NCBI GenBank assembly: GCA_031398055.1
Contig: JANNMS010000111.1
Span: forward strand, 23,410-87,409
Direction: 5' to 3'
Source: M3007 sp031398055
GTDB lineage: Bacteria; Bacteroidota; Bacteroidia; Chitinophagales; Saprospiraceae
DNA: 64,000 nucleotides
Position numbers and translations under genes: made by a program. The notes beneath the pieces are model-generated. The model saw only the letters and a list, made by a program, of their open reading frames with translations, was not told the origin of the DNA and ran no database searches. Positions 33,940 to 42,301 of the stretch are shown one piece after another (within the stretch, counting starts at the first letter, position 1; every line of letters starts with the position of its first letter).

Positions 33940-35243
33940 TAAAATTTGCTACGGCGAAAAACAAGTTCTTCCCAAACCTCCGGTTTTGATTTTTTAAATG
34001 AATCAGCCTTCTGCCGATCCCAAAACCGATTGAAAATTTCCAAATATTTTTCCGAAAAATAACCCGCCAAAATCACCGTGCCGATCGCCGCGACCGCCCA
34101 AAACCTATTTTCAAATAAATTTTTTGTAAAAAAATATAGCCCCAAAAGTGCCGCCGAAAAAGTCAAAACCCCACCGACCATTTTGATGTTTGAATCGTAG
34201 CCGACGTACAATTTCAATTTTTTGGCCATAAAAAAAGGCAAAAAACAAGGCAAAAAACAAAAGCCATAACCCACTAAAAAAATCGGCAAACCAAAAATCA
34301 AAACCAAAATCTCGCCCAATTTTTTCAAAAAAGAGGTCGGTCGGTCGGCAGCCAAAACGGAATCGGTTAAATGATTTTCCTTCAATTTTTCAAAGTAAAA
34401 ATTGAGCCGCCCGCGCAAATCTTCGTCATCCAAAAATCGGGCAGTCAAATTTTTTGACCGCTCAAAATTTTCAGCGCAGGCCAGTGGTTTGTCATTTTCC
34501 AAAATTTCTTCCAACTGCCCGATCATTTTTTCGCCCGCCTCGTCGCGGGTGTCGATGGTCAATGTTTTCAATTGATTTTCAATGTGTTGCGTCAATTCAT
34601 CGACCGCTGCGGATGCGTTTTTTTCAAAATTTTCCTGCCAATTTTTCACCAAAATCGCCTCCCCAAAATTGACGGTCAACCGACTGCGGAACAAATTGGG
34701 CGCGTCGTAACTCAATCCGACCGGGATGATTTTCGTGTCCAACGACCATCCGTTTTGATTTTCTGCACCAAAAACGATGCGCGCCGCCCCGGTTTTCAGC
34801 GGTCGAATCCAGCGGTTCATCCAACTCGTCCCCTCGGCTGCGATGTACAAAATGCCCCCGTTTTTCAGGTGGTCGAACGATGCTTTGAAGGCCGCGTTGT
34901 TGCTCCGGTTTTCGCCGTCGGCCACATCCTCTTTTCGTTTTACGGGAATTGCAAACGTGTTTTGCAGCAGCCAGCCGCCGACCGGATTTTTGAACAAGCC
35001 ATAATTTGCGAGAAAAAACATGGTGCGCGGGATTTGGATACCCACATTCAACGGGTCCATCAAAGTGCTCGGGTGATTGCTCACGACGATGGCCGGGCCA
35101 TCAAAACGCGCGTTTTTTTTGTTCAAAACGCAAATTTTCCGATAAAAAACATGCATCCCCAGCCACGACAGGCCGCGCAGAAATTGGTACAAAATCCAAA
35201 GCAACAGGTTGATTTTCAGAGACTTGCGCCGTGAGTCGTTCAT
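33939..35243 (-). CDS. glycerophospholipid acyltransferase (PlsC family)
   Basis: Membrane-bound acyltransferase of lipid synthesis, 434 residues from ATG 35243 (MNDSRRKSLKINLLLWILYQ); a TTG two codons up is less likely. Motif I is SNHPSTLMDP (His-x5-Asp, the form found in GPAT-like members), motif II TFAIPVKRKED, and motif III AAEGTSW. The C-terminal half adds two or three membrane helices (ILVLIFGLPIFLVGYGFCFL, FSAALLGLYFF). Acceptor (glycerol-3-phosphate, lysophosphatidate or an aminolipid) cannot be told. Confidence 0.9.
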   Translation of the reverse strand: MNDSRRKSLKINLLLWILYQFLRGLSWLGMHVFYRKICVLNKKNARFDGPAIVVSNHPSTLMDPLNVGIQIPRTMFFLANYGLFKNPVGGWLLQNTFAIPVKRKEDVADGENRSNNAAFKASFDHLKNGGILYIAAEGTSWMNRWIRPLKTGAARIVFGAENQNGWSLDTKIIPVGLSYDAPNLFRSRLTVNFGEAILVKNWQENFEKNASAAVDELTQHIENQLKTLTIDTRDEAGEKMIGQLEEILENDKPLACAENFERSKNLTARFLDDEDLRGRLNFYFEKLKENHLTDSVLAADRPTSFLKKLGEILVLIFGLPIFLVGYGFCFLPCFLPFFMAKKLKLYVGYDSNIKMVGGVLTFSAALLGLYFFTKNLFENRFWAVAAIGTVILAGYFSEKYLEIFNRFWDRQKADSFKKSKPEVWEELVFRRSKF

Positions 35244-35264
35244 CGTCAAAAGTTCATCGTCCGG

Positions 35265-35831
35265 TTATCGGATGTTGAAAAATTTCATTTTGTAATCTGC
35301 CTTCACTTTGCCGAGACGGATTTTTTCCAGTTTTCCCTGCACCATCCGTTTTTTCAAGGGTTTCAGTTTTTCGGTAAAAAGGATGCCCTGGATATGGTCG
35401 TATTCGTGCTGAATCACGCGGGCGTTGATGCCGCCAAAAGTGGCTTCGTGATGCTCAAATTTTTCATCTTGCCAAGTCAAATGGACGGTTGGTGGCCGCT
35501 CGACATCGCCCCGGATGTCCGGGATGCTCAAACAACCTTCCTCGTAATTTTTCAAATCGCCCGTGGTTTCGAGCATTTGGGCATTAATAAAAACCATTTT
35601 CGCGGGATCGTCGTTCGGAAAAACCTCTTTTCGCTCGACCTCGGCGGTGTCCATTACAAAAAGTCGAATTGAAAGGCCGATTTGCGGGGCAGCCAAACCA
35701 ACGCCCTCGGCATGGTGCATCGTTTCGAACATATTTTCGAGGAGTTTTGGGAGTTCGGGATAATCGGGTTCGATAGGCGTGGCCACTTTTTTCAACACGG
35801 GCTGGCCGTAGGCATAAATAGGAAGTATCAT
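35265..35831 (-). CDS. def: peptide deformylase
   Basis: Removes the formyl group from new polypeptides. It has 188 residues. Three motifs are intact: GVGLAAPQIG (43-52), EEGCLSIP with metal C100, and QHEYDH with H142, catalytic E143 and H146. Fe or Zn dependent. It lies 22 bases upstream of the acyltransferase start on the same strand. Confidence 0.97.
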   Translation of the reverse strand: MILPIYAYGQPVLKKVATPIEPDYPELPKLLENMFETMHHAEGVGLAAPQIGLSIRLFVMDTAEVERKEVFPNDDPAKMVFINAQMLETTGDLKNYEEGCLSIPDIRGDVERPPTVHLTWQDEKFEHHEATFGGINARVIQHEYDHIQGILFTEKLKPLKKRMVQGKLEKIRLGKVKADYKMKFFNIR

Positions 35832-35906
35832 TAAAATTAACGATTTACGATTTTTGATTTACAATTTGGCAATATTTCAATATCCAAATATCTAAATATC
35901 CCAATT

Positions 35907-36323
35907 TCACCAATAATTTTCTTGCATAAATTGTTCAAGAATCAGCGCGGCAGCGACTTTGTCCACACGGCTTTTGTCTTGGCGTTTCTTTTTTCCGATG
36001 CCAGATTGCAGGATGATTTTTTTGGCATCGCTGGAAGTATTCCGCTCGTCTTGCCGCCGGATGGGTATTTCCGGAAAGGTTTTTTGCAGTTTTTCAACAA
36101 AATCATCGACCTGCCGGGCAATTTGAGCGGGGTTTCCATCGGCGTGCAAAGGAAGTCCGACGACGAAAATTTCCACGTTTTCTGCGGCGCAGTATTTTTT
36201 CAAAAAATCAAAAATTTCAGGTGTCGGCACGGTCGTCAAACCGCTGGCGATGATTTTCAAAGGGTCGGTCACCGCGATGCCCGTTCTTTTCAATCCAAAA
36301 TCGATTGCCAAAATTCTTCCCAT
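35907..36323 (-). CDS. ruvX: RuvX/YqgF family RNase H-fold nuclease
   Basis: Putative Holliday junction resolvase with a role in 16S rRNA 5' end processing, 138 residues. Markers: ILAIDFGLKRTGIAVTDPL with the first catalytic Asp, IFVVGLPLHADG, and RQDERNTSSDAKKI, then the final Asp in SRVDKVAAALILEQF. Standard DERLTS appears here as DERNTS. A GGTTATTGG palindrome lies just upstream. Confidence 0.95.
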   Translation of the reverse strand: MGRILAIDFGLKRTGIAVTDPLKIIASGLTTVPTPEIFDFLKKYCAAENVEIFVVGLPLHADGNPAQIARQVDDFVEKLQKTFPEIPIRRQDERNTSSDAKKIILQSGIGKKKRQDKSRVDKVAAALILEQFMQENYW

Positions 36324-36326
36324 AAA

Positions 36327-36429
36327 TTAGTTATTGGTTATTGGGGAATTGGGGAATTAGTTATTGGGGAATTGAGAAATTGGTTGTCCAATAACTAATT
36401 CCCCAATTCTCCAATAACCAATAACCAAT
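36327..36429. repeat. GGTTATTGG-family palindrome, long form
   Basis: Arms of about 41 bases at 36327-36367 and 36388-36429 differ at two positions. It occupies the whole gap between ompH and ruvX, both on the minus strand. Confidence 0.85.
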
Positions 36430-36430
36430 T

Positions 36431-37033
36431 TCACTTTTTTTCTTCTTTGGCATTTAAAAGTTGTAAAACTTGGTGCGTGATATCGAGGCTGTCGTTGGCC
36501 AAAAGTATTTGCCCCGCTCCTTTTGTGTACGAAAAAATGTAGTCGTACCCGATTTGGCTTTGGATGGTTTTGAGTTTTGCTTCGACATTTGACATCAATT
36601 CGTTGTAGGCTTTTCGCTGGTCGTCGGCGAGTTGCGCGTCGAGACGGTCGGCTTTTTCACCCAATTTTTGCTGGCGTTCCATCAATTCGTTGTACTCCGG
36701 TTCGAGTTGGGCGGGTGGAATTGTGCCACTTTCTGCCTTTTTTTGGAAGGCCGCCATCTCCCTTGCCAATTTGTCGCGCTCGGCGACGAGGTTGTTGCTG
36801 GCACTTTTGATGCGTTTTTCGATGACCGTTTTCTGGTCTTTTAGCCATTCATATTTCGAATCGAGGGTGTCGGCGTTGACGTAGGCGATGCGGACGCCGG
36901 TTTGTTGGATGCCTGCAGGAGCTTCTATTTTTTCAACCGACGGGGCAGATTTTTTTGAAAAATTCAAATAATAAAGGTGCGCCACCGCAGCGAGCAACAC
37001 GAAATTTAGGACGAGGGACAAATTTTTCATCAT
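36431..37033 (-). CDS. OmpH/Skp-family periplasmic chaperone-like protein
   Basis: Periplasmic protein of 200 residues that would hold outer membrane proteins on their way to BamA. An N-terminal helix (MMKNLSLVLNFVLLAAVAHL) acts as signal or anchor; the conserved start of the mature domain is VRIAYVNADTLDSKYEWLKD, followed by a long charged coiled coil (about 65-150), and IGYDYIFSYTKGAGQILLAN at the end. Typical OmpH layout. Its promoter box TACCTTTG lies at 37140-37147, inside the end of the flippase gene. Confidence 0.9.
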   Translation of the reverse strand: MMKNLSLVLNFVLLAAVAHLYYLNFSKKSAPSVEKIEAPAGIQQTGVRIAYVNADTLDSKYEWLKDQKTVIEKRIKSASNNLVAERDKLAREMAAFQKKAESGTIPPAQLEPEYNELMERQQKLGEKADRLDAQLADDQRKAYNELMSNVEAKLKTIQSQIGYDYIFSYTKGAGQILLANDSLDITHQVLQLLNAKEEKK

Positions 37034-37110
37034 TTTTTTAGACTTTGAATGTTGGGTTTTGAGATTTGGAAGGCCGATTTTGAAAAGGGAAATGCTGTTA
37101 TTTCAAAAAT

Positions 37111-38595
37111 TTACTTTCCAAATTTCCATTTTTGGCTGGCAAAGGTAAACGGGTTCAATATTCTGAAAAGAAAAACTCCAAACATCCCGGCGGCCAAGGC
37201 CAATGAAAATTTCAACGGCCAACCGATTTTTAATTTTTCAAAAATAAAAAAATCTGCGGCGAGCAAAAAAACGGCAAAACCGATGGTTTGAAAAAGCGCT
37301 TTTTGACTGGGACGAAATTTGAACTGCCGGATGCACAAAAAAACCATCGCCACGGCGATAAAAATCTGCGTGCCGAGCGTCGCCGCCGCCGAACCGACGG
37401 CCTGAAAACGGGGGATAAAAATCAAATTCAAAACCACGTCGAGCACCAAACCGAGGACAAAAAAACGGTTCATCGCCATCAAATTTTCGTTTGCGGTGAG
37501 CAAAGTGCTGAAAATATAGGTCGTGGCGACGGGGACAAAAACCCAAATCAGCACGCCGAGCGTGTCGGAACGGTAAACCGAAGCGCGGTCGGGCATCATC
37601 AATTCGACCAAATCTTGCCGGGCGAAAAAAACGGCGGCGGCCAAAGTGATGCTGCCCGCCCAAATCATTTTAAAACTGAGTGAAACGAGTTCGCGGAGGT
37701 CGTTTTTTTCGGGTTTGCCGAGCAATTTTGCGAACATCGGCAGGAGCAAAGTTGCAAAAAGGTAGCCCAACATATTCACGGCATCGAGCAAACGATATGC
37801 CCCGGCGTAGACATCGGCGTGGAGTTTTCCATCGGGCAAAAGCCGTTCGAGCAGCACGGCATCGAGGCGGGTGTAGGCCGTCATCAACAAAATGACGAGG
37901 GCAAATGGGAAACTTTTTTTCAATAAAACAATCAATTGGGGCGGGAATTTTCCGCGTTTCCATTTCCACGACGGCCAAATGGAAAAATCGGTGCGGTATT
38001 TTTTTATCAAAAAAAATGAAATCACGGCGGTCGCGGCGAGGGCAAAAGTTTGCGCCCAGGCAAAAAGTTCGATGGAAAATGCCCAATTTTTTGGCCGAAA
38101 CCAGAGGACAAAACCGCAGGTGAAAAGCATCAAAAACTTGTCGAGCGACGAAACCAAACTGTCGGTTCGGTAAAAACCGAGTCCGGAAATGTTGGAACGA
38201 AAAAAGAAAATGAACTGGGTGATGATTTGGTTGAGCAGTAAAATGAAGAGCAAATTCATCGCCCGGCCATCGTACCCGGCCACTGCCCATGCGAAAAAAG
38301 CGGTGATGATGAAGTAAAAAACGCCCAGAAATCCTTTTAGCCAGAGCAGGTTTGGGAAAAGTTTTGGGAGCAGTTGCGGGTGTCGGCTGATGTTTCGGTT
38401 GTTGAAATTTTGGATGCCGAAGTCGTTGAAAATCTGGAAAAGGTAGGTGAAATTGAACAAGGTAAAATACAAACCGTAATCGCCTTCCGGCACGGAGTTC
38501 TGGACTTTTAGGTCAATCCCAAAAATGAAAAATGGTTTCACCAACAAATTGATGAAAACCAAAAGGAAGATATTGAAAAGGAATTCGCGTTTCAC
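37111..38595 (-). CDS. polysaccharide flippase (Wzx/MATE-like)
   Basis: Inner membrane lipid-linked glycan exporter of the oligosaccharide flippase family, 494 residues with 12 to 14 predicted helices. Recognisable parts: the opening KREFLFNIFLLVFINLLVKP, the PEGDYGLYFTLFNFTYLFQ stretch, and NMLGYLFATLLLPMFAKLL in the second half. No glycosyltransferase cluster surrounds it; it stands alone between ompH and the pseudouridine synthase, so the exported glycan is unknown. Confidence 0.88.
   Translation of the reverse strand: MKREFLFNIFLLVFINLLVKPFFIFGIDLKVQNSVPEGDYGLYFTLFNFTYLFQIFNDFGIQNFNNRNISRHPQLLPKLFPNLLWLKGFLGVFYFIITAFFAWAVAGYDGRAMNLLFILLLNQIITQFIFFFRSNISGLGFYRTDSLVSSLDKFLMLFTCGFVLWFRPKNWAFSIELFAWAQTFALAATAVISFFLIKKYRTDFSIWPSWKWKRGKFPPQLIVLLKKSFPFALVILLMTAYTRLDAVLLERLLPDGKLHADVYAGAYRLLDAVNMLGYLFATLLLPMFAKLLGKPEKNDLRELVSLSFKMIWAGSITLAAAVFFARQDLVELMMPDRASVYRSDTLGVLIWVFVPVATTYIFSTLLTANENLMAMNRFFVLGLVLDVVLNLIFIPRFQAVGSAAATLGTQIFIAVAMVFLCIRQFKFRPSQKALFQTIGFAVFLLAADFFIFEKLKIGWPLKFSLALAAGMFGVFLFRILNPFTFASQKWKFGK
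37140..37147 (-). promoter_or_regulatory. -7 box TACCTTTG for ompH
   Basis: On the minus strand TACCTTTG, inside the last codons of the flippase gene, about 105 bases before the ompH start. Confidence 0.45.
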
Positions 38596-38624
38596 ACCTA
38601 TATATATGTATCGGGAACAAAAAT

Positions 38625-38652
38625 GCCCAACAGGTCGGAAAACCTGTTGGGC
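38625..38652 (-). terminator. terminator of the pseudouridine synthase gene
   Basis: GCCCAACAGGT (38625-38635) pairs exactly with ACCTGTTGGGC (38642-38652); on the minus strand it is followed by a T-run. It lies 44 bases past the stop codon. Confidence 0.88.
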
Positions 38653-38695
38653 AAAAGTCTATTTGAAATTTGAAAAAAGTTAATTTTTCAAATGC

Positions 38696-40468
38696 TCAAT
38701 TGTCATCGTCGTCCATGTCATCTTTGGCGGCATCAAAATCATCGTTGTCGGTCGCATTTTTCGGAGGGCGTGGTTGCCCAGTGAAATGTTTCATCATGAT
38801 GACTTCACGTTGCGTCAATTCGCGGAACTGGCCACGTGGCAAGTCTTTTTTGGTCAAACCGGCGAAGTAAAAACGGTCGAGTTTTTTGACTTCGTAACCG
38901 AGTGCCTCAAAAATCCGGCGAACGATGCGGTTCCGGCCTTCCGAAATTTCAACTTCCAAAACGTCGCGTCCGGGATGGTCTTCGGCGTAGCGAATCCAAG
39001 AAACTTGGACGGGGCCATCTTCCAATTCAATTCCTGCTGCGATTTTTTCCAAATCATATTGACTGACAGGCCTGTCGGTGCCGATGCGATATTGTTTTTG
39101 AACGTGGTGGCTTGGGTGGGTCAGTTTTTGAGCCACTTCGCCGTCGTTTGTCAAAAGAATCAAACCAGTCGTGTCGCGGTCAAGTCTTCCGACCGGGAAA
39201 ATCCGTTCTGGTACGTGCGGGTCAACGATGTCCAAAACCGTCGGGCGGCCATGTTCGTCGTCGGTGGTCGTGATGATGTTTTTGGGTTTGTTCAGCAAAA
39301 TGTAAACCTGGCGTTCTTGGATTTCCATTTTTTTGCCATCGCAAATCACGGAATCGCCCATTTGGTAACGGTAGTATGGTTCTTTGACCACGTTTCCGTT
39401 GACCGAAACTAAACCTTGTTCGATGAAATCCACCGCTTTTCGGCGCGAAGCCAAGCCGCAATGCGCCAAGAATTTGTTGAGCGGCATGCCTTCGCCGGTT
39501 GGCATGTCTTTTTTTGGCAAAAGTTCTACGCGAAATTCAGGTGGTTTCCGGAAAGATGGTTTGCCAAATGGTTTTCTGCCAAAACTTCCGCCGCCACCGC
39601 CGCGATTATCATATTGAGGGCGTTGTTGGTAACCGCCACCACCGCCGCTGCGATCTTGGTACGGGCGTTGTTGATAGCTGCCCCGGTCGCCACCGCGATC
39701 TTGATAAGGACGTTGTTCATAACCACCGCCGCTGCTTCTGTCTTGGTATGGGCGTTGTTGATAACCGCCACCGCCACCAGAATTTCGGTCGTAACCACCA
39801 CCGCCGCTGCTTTTGTCTTGGTATGGGCGTTGTTGATAACCACCGCCGCCTGAATTACGGTCGTAACCGCCGCCGCTTCTGTCTTGGTATGGGCGTTGTT
39901 GATAACCACCGCCGCCTGAATTTTGGTCAAAACTACCGCCACCACTGCTGCGATCTTGGTATGGGCGTTGTTGATAACCACCGCCGCCACTTCCACCGCG
40001 GTCGTAACCACCGCCACCGCTGCTCCGATCTTGGTACGGACGTGGTTGGTAACCGCCGCCGCCACTTCCACCGCGGTCGTGACCACCACCGCTGCTCCGA
40101 TCTTGGTACGGACGTGGCTGATAACCGCTGCCGGAATTGCGGTCATAACCACCGCCGCCGCTGCTCCGATCCTGGTATGGACGTGGCTGATAACCGCCGC
40201 CACTGCCGGAATCGCGGTTGAACCCGCCTCCTTCGCTGCTGCGATCTTGGTAAGGCCTGCGTTCGTAACTGCCTTGATCCCGGTTGAAAGTTCGTGGAAT
40301 GGAGTCGTCTCTGGAGTCGTCTCTCGGTTTGGGTTCATCGGAAAAATCGCGTTCGAATTTTTCATCGCGATTGAATGTTGAATCATTTTCCGAATCGTTG
40401 TTCCGCTCTTCCAGCGAATCGTCTGCCGACTTAGTAATGCGCGGGCGACGTTTTTTCTCGTTTTCCAT
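38696..40468 (-). CDS. rluB: pseudouridine synthase (RluB-type) with long Gly/Arg/Tyr repeat tail
   Basis: Protein of 590 residues that isomerises uridine in 23S rRNA. The catalytic part is C-terminal (about 330-570): S4 domain (MPLNKFLAHCGLASRRKAVD), then NKPKNIITTTDD and the catalytic-loop motif GRLDRDTTGLILLTND with the active Asp, and GRNRIVRRIFEALGYEV. The first 330 residues are an acidic then Gly/Ser/Arg/Tyr/Gln-rich region with ten RPYQD units spaced about 15-25 residues apart, each followed by RSSGGGGYDRN-like sequence. Such tails are common on this enzyme in Bacteroidota, but this one is long. It probably binds RNA or promotes condensate formation (inference). Ends in an acidic tail. 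Confidence 0.92.
   Translation of the reverse strand: MENEKKRRPRITKSADDSLEERNNDSENDSTFNRDEKFERDFSDEPKPRDDSRDDSIPRTFNRDQGSYERRPYQDRSSEGGGFNRDSGSGGGYQPRPYQDRSSGGGGYDRNSGSGYQPRPYQDRSSGGGHDRGGSGGGGYQPRPYQDRSSGGGGYDRGGSGGGGYQQRPYQDRSSGGGSFDQNSGGGGYQQRPYQDRSGGGYDRNSGGGGYQQRPYQDKSSGGGGYDRNSGGGGGYQQRPYQDRSSGGGYEQRPYQDRGGDRGSYQQRPYQDRSGGGGGYQQRPQYDNRGGGGGSFGRKPFGKPSFRKPPEFRVELLPKKDMPTGEGMPLNKFLAHCGLASRRKAVDFIEQGLVSVNGNVVKEPYYRYQMGDSVICDGKKMEIQERQVYILLNKPKNIITTTDDEHGRPTVLDIVDPHVPERIFPVGRLDRDTTGLILLTNDGEVAQKLTHPSHHVQKQYRIGTDRPVSQYDLEKIAAGIELEDGPVQVSWIRYAEDHPGRDVLEVEISEGRNRIVRRIFEALGYEVKKLDRFYFAGLTKKDLPRGQFRELTQREVIMMKHFTGQPRPPKNATDNDDFDAAKDDMDDDDN
39610..40275. repeat. tandem repeat tract coding the RPYQD units
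   Basis: About eleven degenerate repeats of 45-75 bases, each containing a copy of CTTGGTATGGGCG on the plus strand and GGT-rich spacers. In-frame length variation between units suggests slippage or unequal recombination. Confidence 0.8.
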
Positions 40469-40635
40469 TGAGTGAAATTGAGTGAATTTGTGTGAAAAAT
40501 TATATGAACTTAGTTAATTCAGGCCAACTATTACAGTGTGTTTGGTGCGGGGCAAATATCCAATTATCTCTATGATTTTTGTTTTTGGGTAGTATTTATT
40601 TTTAAAAATTGGAAAATCACCCGCACTTGGCCAGT

Positions 40636-40643
40636 CAAAAGTA
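40636..40643 (-). promoter_or_regulatory. -7 box TACTTTTG for rluB
   Basis: The minus strand reads TACTTTTG, about 165 bases upstream of the start codon at 40468. Confidence 0.45.
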
Positions 40644-40731
40644 AACGATTTTTTCAAAATTTGTTTCAGCGAGCAAAAAAAACTTTGGCATTTCGCGGAA
40701 TTTTTTTGCCCAAACTTGAAGTTTTAAAATC

Positions 40732-40739
40732 TAACTTTG
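40732..40739 (+). promoter_or_regulatory. -7 box TAACTTTG for tRNA (CAT)
   Basis: Matches TAnnTTTG 12 bases before the tRNA; TTTG at 40705-40708 lies 23 bases upstream as a possible -33 box. Confidence 0.55.
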
Positions 40740-40750
40740 CCTCTGTTTTC

Positions 40751-40824
40751 GGGCCTGTAGCTCAGCTGGTCAGAGCGTCTGACTCATAATCAGAGGGTCG
40801 CGGGTTCAAGCCCTGCCGGGCCCA
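40751..40824 (+). tRNA. tRNA with CAT anticodon (Met, or Ile2)
   Basis: 74 nucleotides with acceptor GGGCCTG pairing with CGGGCCC, D arm GCTCAGCTGGTCAGAGC, anticodon loop CTCATAA (CAT) and T loop TTCAAGC. It lacks the features of initiator tRNA (acceptor pair 1-72 is G-C). Elongator Met and lysidine-modified Ile2 share this anticodon; I cannot separate them safely. CCA not encoded. Confidence 0.9.
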
Positions 40825-40881
40825 CAAAATTCAAAATCAAGCAGTTACGCCTTTTTTGGGGTGACTGCTTTTTTGTTTTTT

Positions 40882-41283
40882 TTAAGTTTTCAAATTGACT
40901 TCGGCGGCAATTTTTGCAGCTAATTCAGCCAATTTTTCGGGTGTAATTTTTACGTCATTTTTGAAACTGATGTCCTGCATCGAGTTCAACGGAATCAAAT
41001 GAACGTGCGCGTGCGGCACTTCCAGACCAATCACGGCGATGCCAATCCGTTTGCAAGGCACTACTTTTTCAACTGCTCGGGCGACTTTTTTTGAAAAAAC
41101 CATCAACGTTGCAAGCGTTTCATCTTGCAAATCGAAAATATAATCAATCTCACTTTTCGGAATGCACAAAGTATGTCCGACAGCCTGCGGGCGCACATCC
41201 AAAAATGCCAAAAACTGTTCGGTTTCGGCGATTTTATGGCAAGGGATTTCTCCTGAAACTATTCTTGAAAAAATACTCGGCAT
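40882..41283 (-). CDS. HIT family nucleotide hydrolase
   Basis: Small hydrolase of nucleotide conjugates (AMP-lysine, diadenosine or similar), 133 residues from ATG 41283 (MPSIFSRIVSGEIPCHKIAE). The histidine triad HAHVHLIPL (H91, H93, H95) is intact and the N-terminal segment DVRPQAVGHTLCIPK is typical of HINT proteins. An upstream frame extension of 10 codons is less likely to be used. Confidence 0.95.
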   Translation of the reverse strand: MPSIFSRIVSGEIPCHKIAETEQFLAFLDVRPQAVGHTLCIPKSEIDYIFDLQDETLATLMVFSKKVARAVEKVVPCKRIGIAVIGLEVPHAHVHLIPLNSMQDISFKNDVKITPEKLAELAAKIAAEVNLKT

Positions 41284-41368
41284 GGTTTGATTTACGATTT
41301 TTGGCAACTTCAAGTTTCCTGAAATTTAAAAATTTCAGAAAACACTAGTTCGGTTAACTTGAAATTTT

Positions 41369-41926
41369 TTAAAAAACAGACGCCCACGCTTTGGTCGATT
41401 CGTCAATTTTCATGTCCGCAACCCAAACGCCCGGCACCGGGTCATAATTTAACGCCTGCGTCGCCCCGATTTCGGAAGTGAAATAACCGTACAAAGTCAA
41501 GGTTTTCAGCACTTTAAAAAACGGGGGAAATTCTGGGTCTAAATCCGTCCCTTTTTCGGCTTCCAATTTTTGAAAAAAAGCGATCCGTTTTTCAGCCGAA
41601 CAATTGACAAAAGACTGGCCTTGCTCGCGCAAACACCTTTCATCGGCGGCCAACAAATCATCCAAAAACCTTTTCCGGCGGGGCAAAGTCATGCAATTGT
41701 CGATCGACAAAATGATGAATTCTTCCGTTTTGGCGGCTTTTGCGCCCGGCGAATCGGTGTCGGGCAAAATGGTATCGGCCATTTCCGCCAGCAAAATGCG
41801 ATAGTCGGCCGGGAAATTTTTTGTCAGTTCATCGGCATTCGCCAAAATCGCGGCGATGGCTTCTGGGGCAAGTGCCATGCCGCCAAAAAGCACCGAAATT
41901 TTTTGCAAGGCTTCTCTTCTTGTCAT
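41369..41926 (-). CDS. gluconate 2-dehydrogenase subunit 3-like Tat protein
   Basis: Protein of 185 residues from ATG 41926. The N-terminus MTRREALQKISVLFGGMALA carries a twin-arginine motif (TRREAL) followed by a hydrophobic stretch, so it is probably exported folded by Tat. The body fits the small gamma subunit of gluconate-type dehydrogenases (MADTILPDTDSPGAKAA, FFKVLKTLTLYGYFTSEIGA, YDPVPGVW). Normally a GMC or FAD large subunit gene lies next door; none is here. A tatA gene is at 44965. Role: partner of an oxidoreductase encoded elsewhere. Confidence 0.85.
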   Translation of the reverse strand: MTRREALQKISVLFGGMALAPEAIAAILANADELTKNFPADYRILLAEMADTILPDTDSPGAKAAKTEEFIILSIDNCMTLPRRKRFLDDLLAADERCLREQGQSFVNCSAEKRIAFFQKLEAEKGTDLDPEFPPFFKVLKTLTLYGYFTSEIGATQALNYDPVPGVWVADMKIDESTKAWASVF

Positions 41927-42046
41927 TTCAATTTGATTTTTGCCCAAAATTGTGGTCGGGCGAGCGAAGAATTTTCAACCTGTCGGCTGGTTTTGCATCG
42001 GCAAAAGTAGAATTCGGGCGAACTGAAAAACACTTTTTTAAAAGAA

Positions 42047-42163
42047 TTTTTTACCACCCAATTGTTTTACCACAAAGACACATAAGCAAACATAAGTTTT
42101 TGATTTTTAAAGACTTATGTTTGCTTATGTGTCTTTGTGGTAAAACAATTGGGTGGTAAAAAA
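42047..42163. repeat. 51-bp perfect inverted repeat
   Basis: Left arm 42047-42097 and right arm 42113-42163 are exact complements over 51 bases, with a 15-base spacer. The arm contains ACCACAAAGACACATAAGC and CAATTGTTTTACC. It lies in a divergent gap between two promoters, so it is not simply a terminator for a convergent pair. Confidence 0.95.
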
Positions 42164-42237
42164 CTACCAAAATCGGTTGAAACCAAAATTGGCAATTTTT
42201 TAAAATGGAAACCTGCCCCACAATTTTCGCCCCGTTC

Positions 42238-42245
42238 TATCTTTG
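42238..42245 (+). promoter_or_regulatory. -7 box TATCTTTG upstream of lamin-tail gene
   Basis: Exact TAnnTTTG match; ATG follows at 42302, leader about 50 bases. Confidence 0.5.
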
Positions 42246-42301
42246 ACGAACTCAATTCAACACCAATTTTTCTCAACAGTTAACCTTCTAATTTTCATTT
42301 T

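Larger units (their letters stand above)
41927..42301. other. 375-base divergent gap with giant palindrome and two promoters
   Basis: No coding sequence. It holds a minus-strand TACTTTTG box at 42002-42009 for the Tat protein, a 51-base perfect inverted repeat at 42047-42163 described separately, and a plus-strand TATCTTTG box at 42238-42245 for the lamin-tail protein. Confidence 0.7.

Noticed and set aside
39610..40275. Regular repeats resembling a CRISPR array
   Set aside because: Units are in frame, of variable length, coding Gly/Arg/Tyr peptide, without constant repeats and unique spacers.
39499..40386. Long frames on both strands in the RPYQD repeat tract
   Set aside because: Low-complexity shadows caused by the repeat; only the frame joined to the pseudouridine synthase has a domain.
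40538..40789. Frame ending GPVAQLVRASDS
   Set aside because: Translation through the start of the CAT tRNA.
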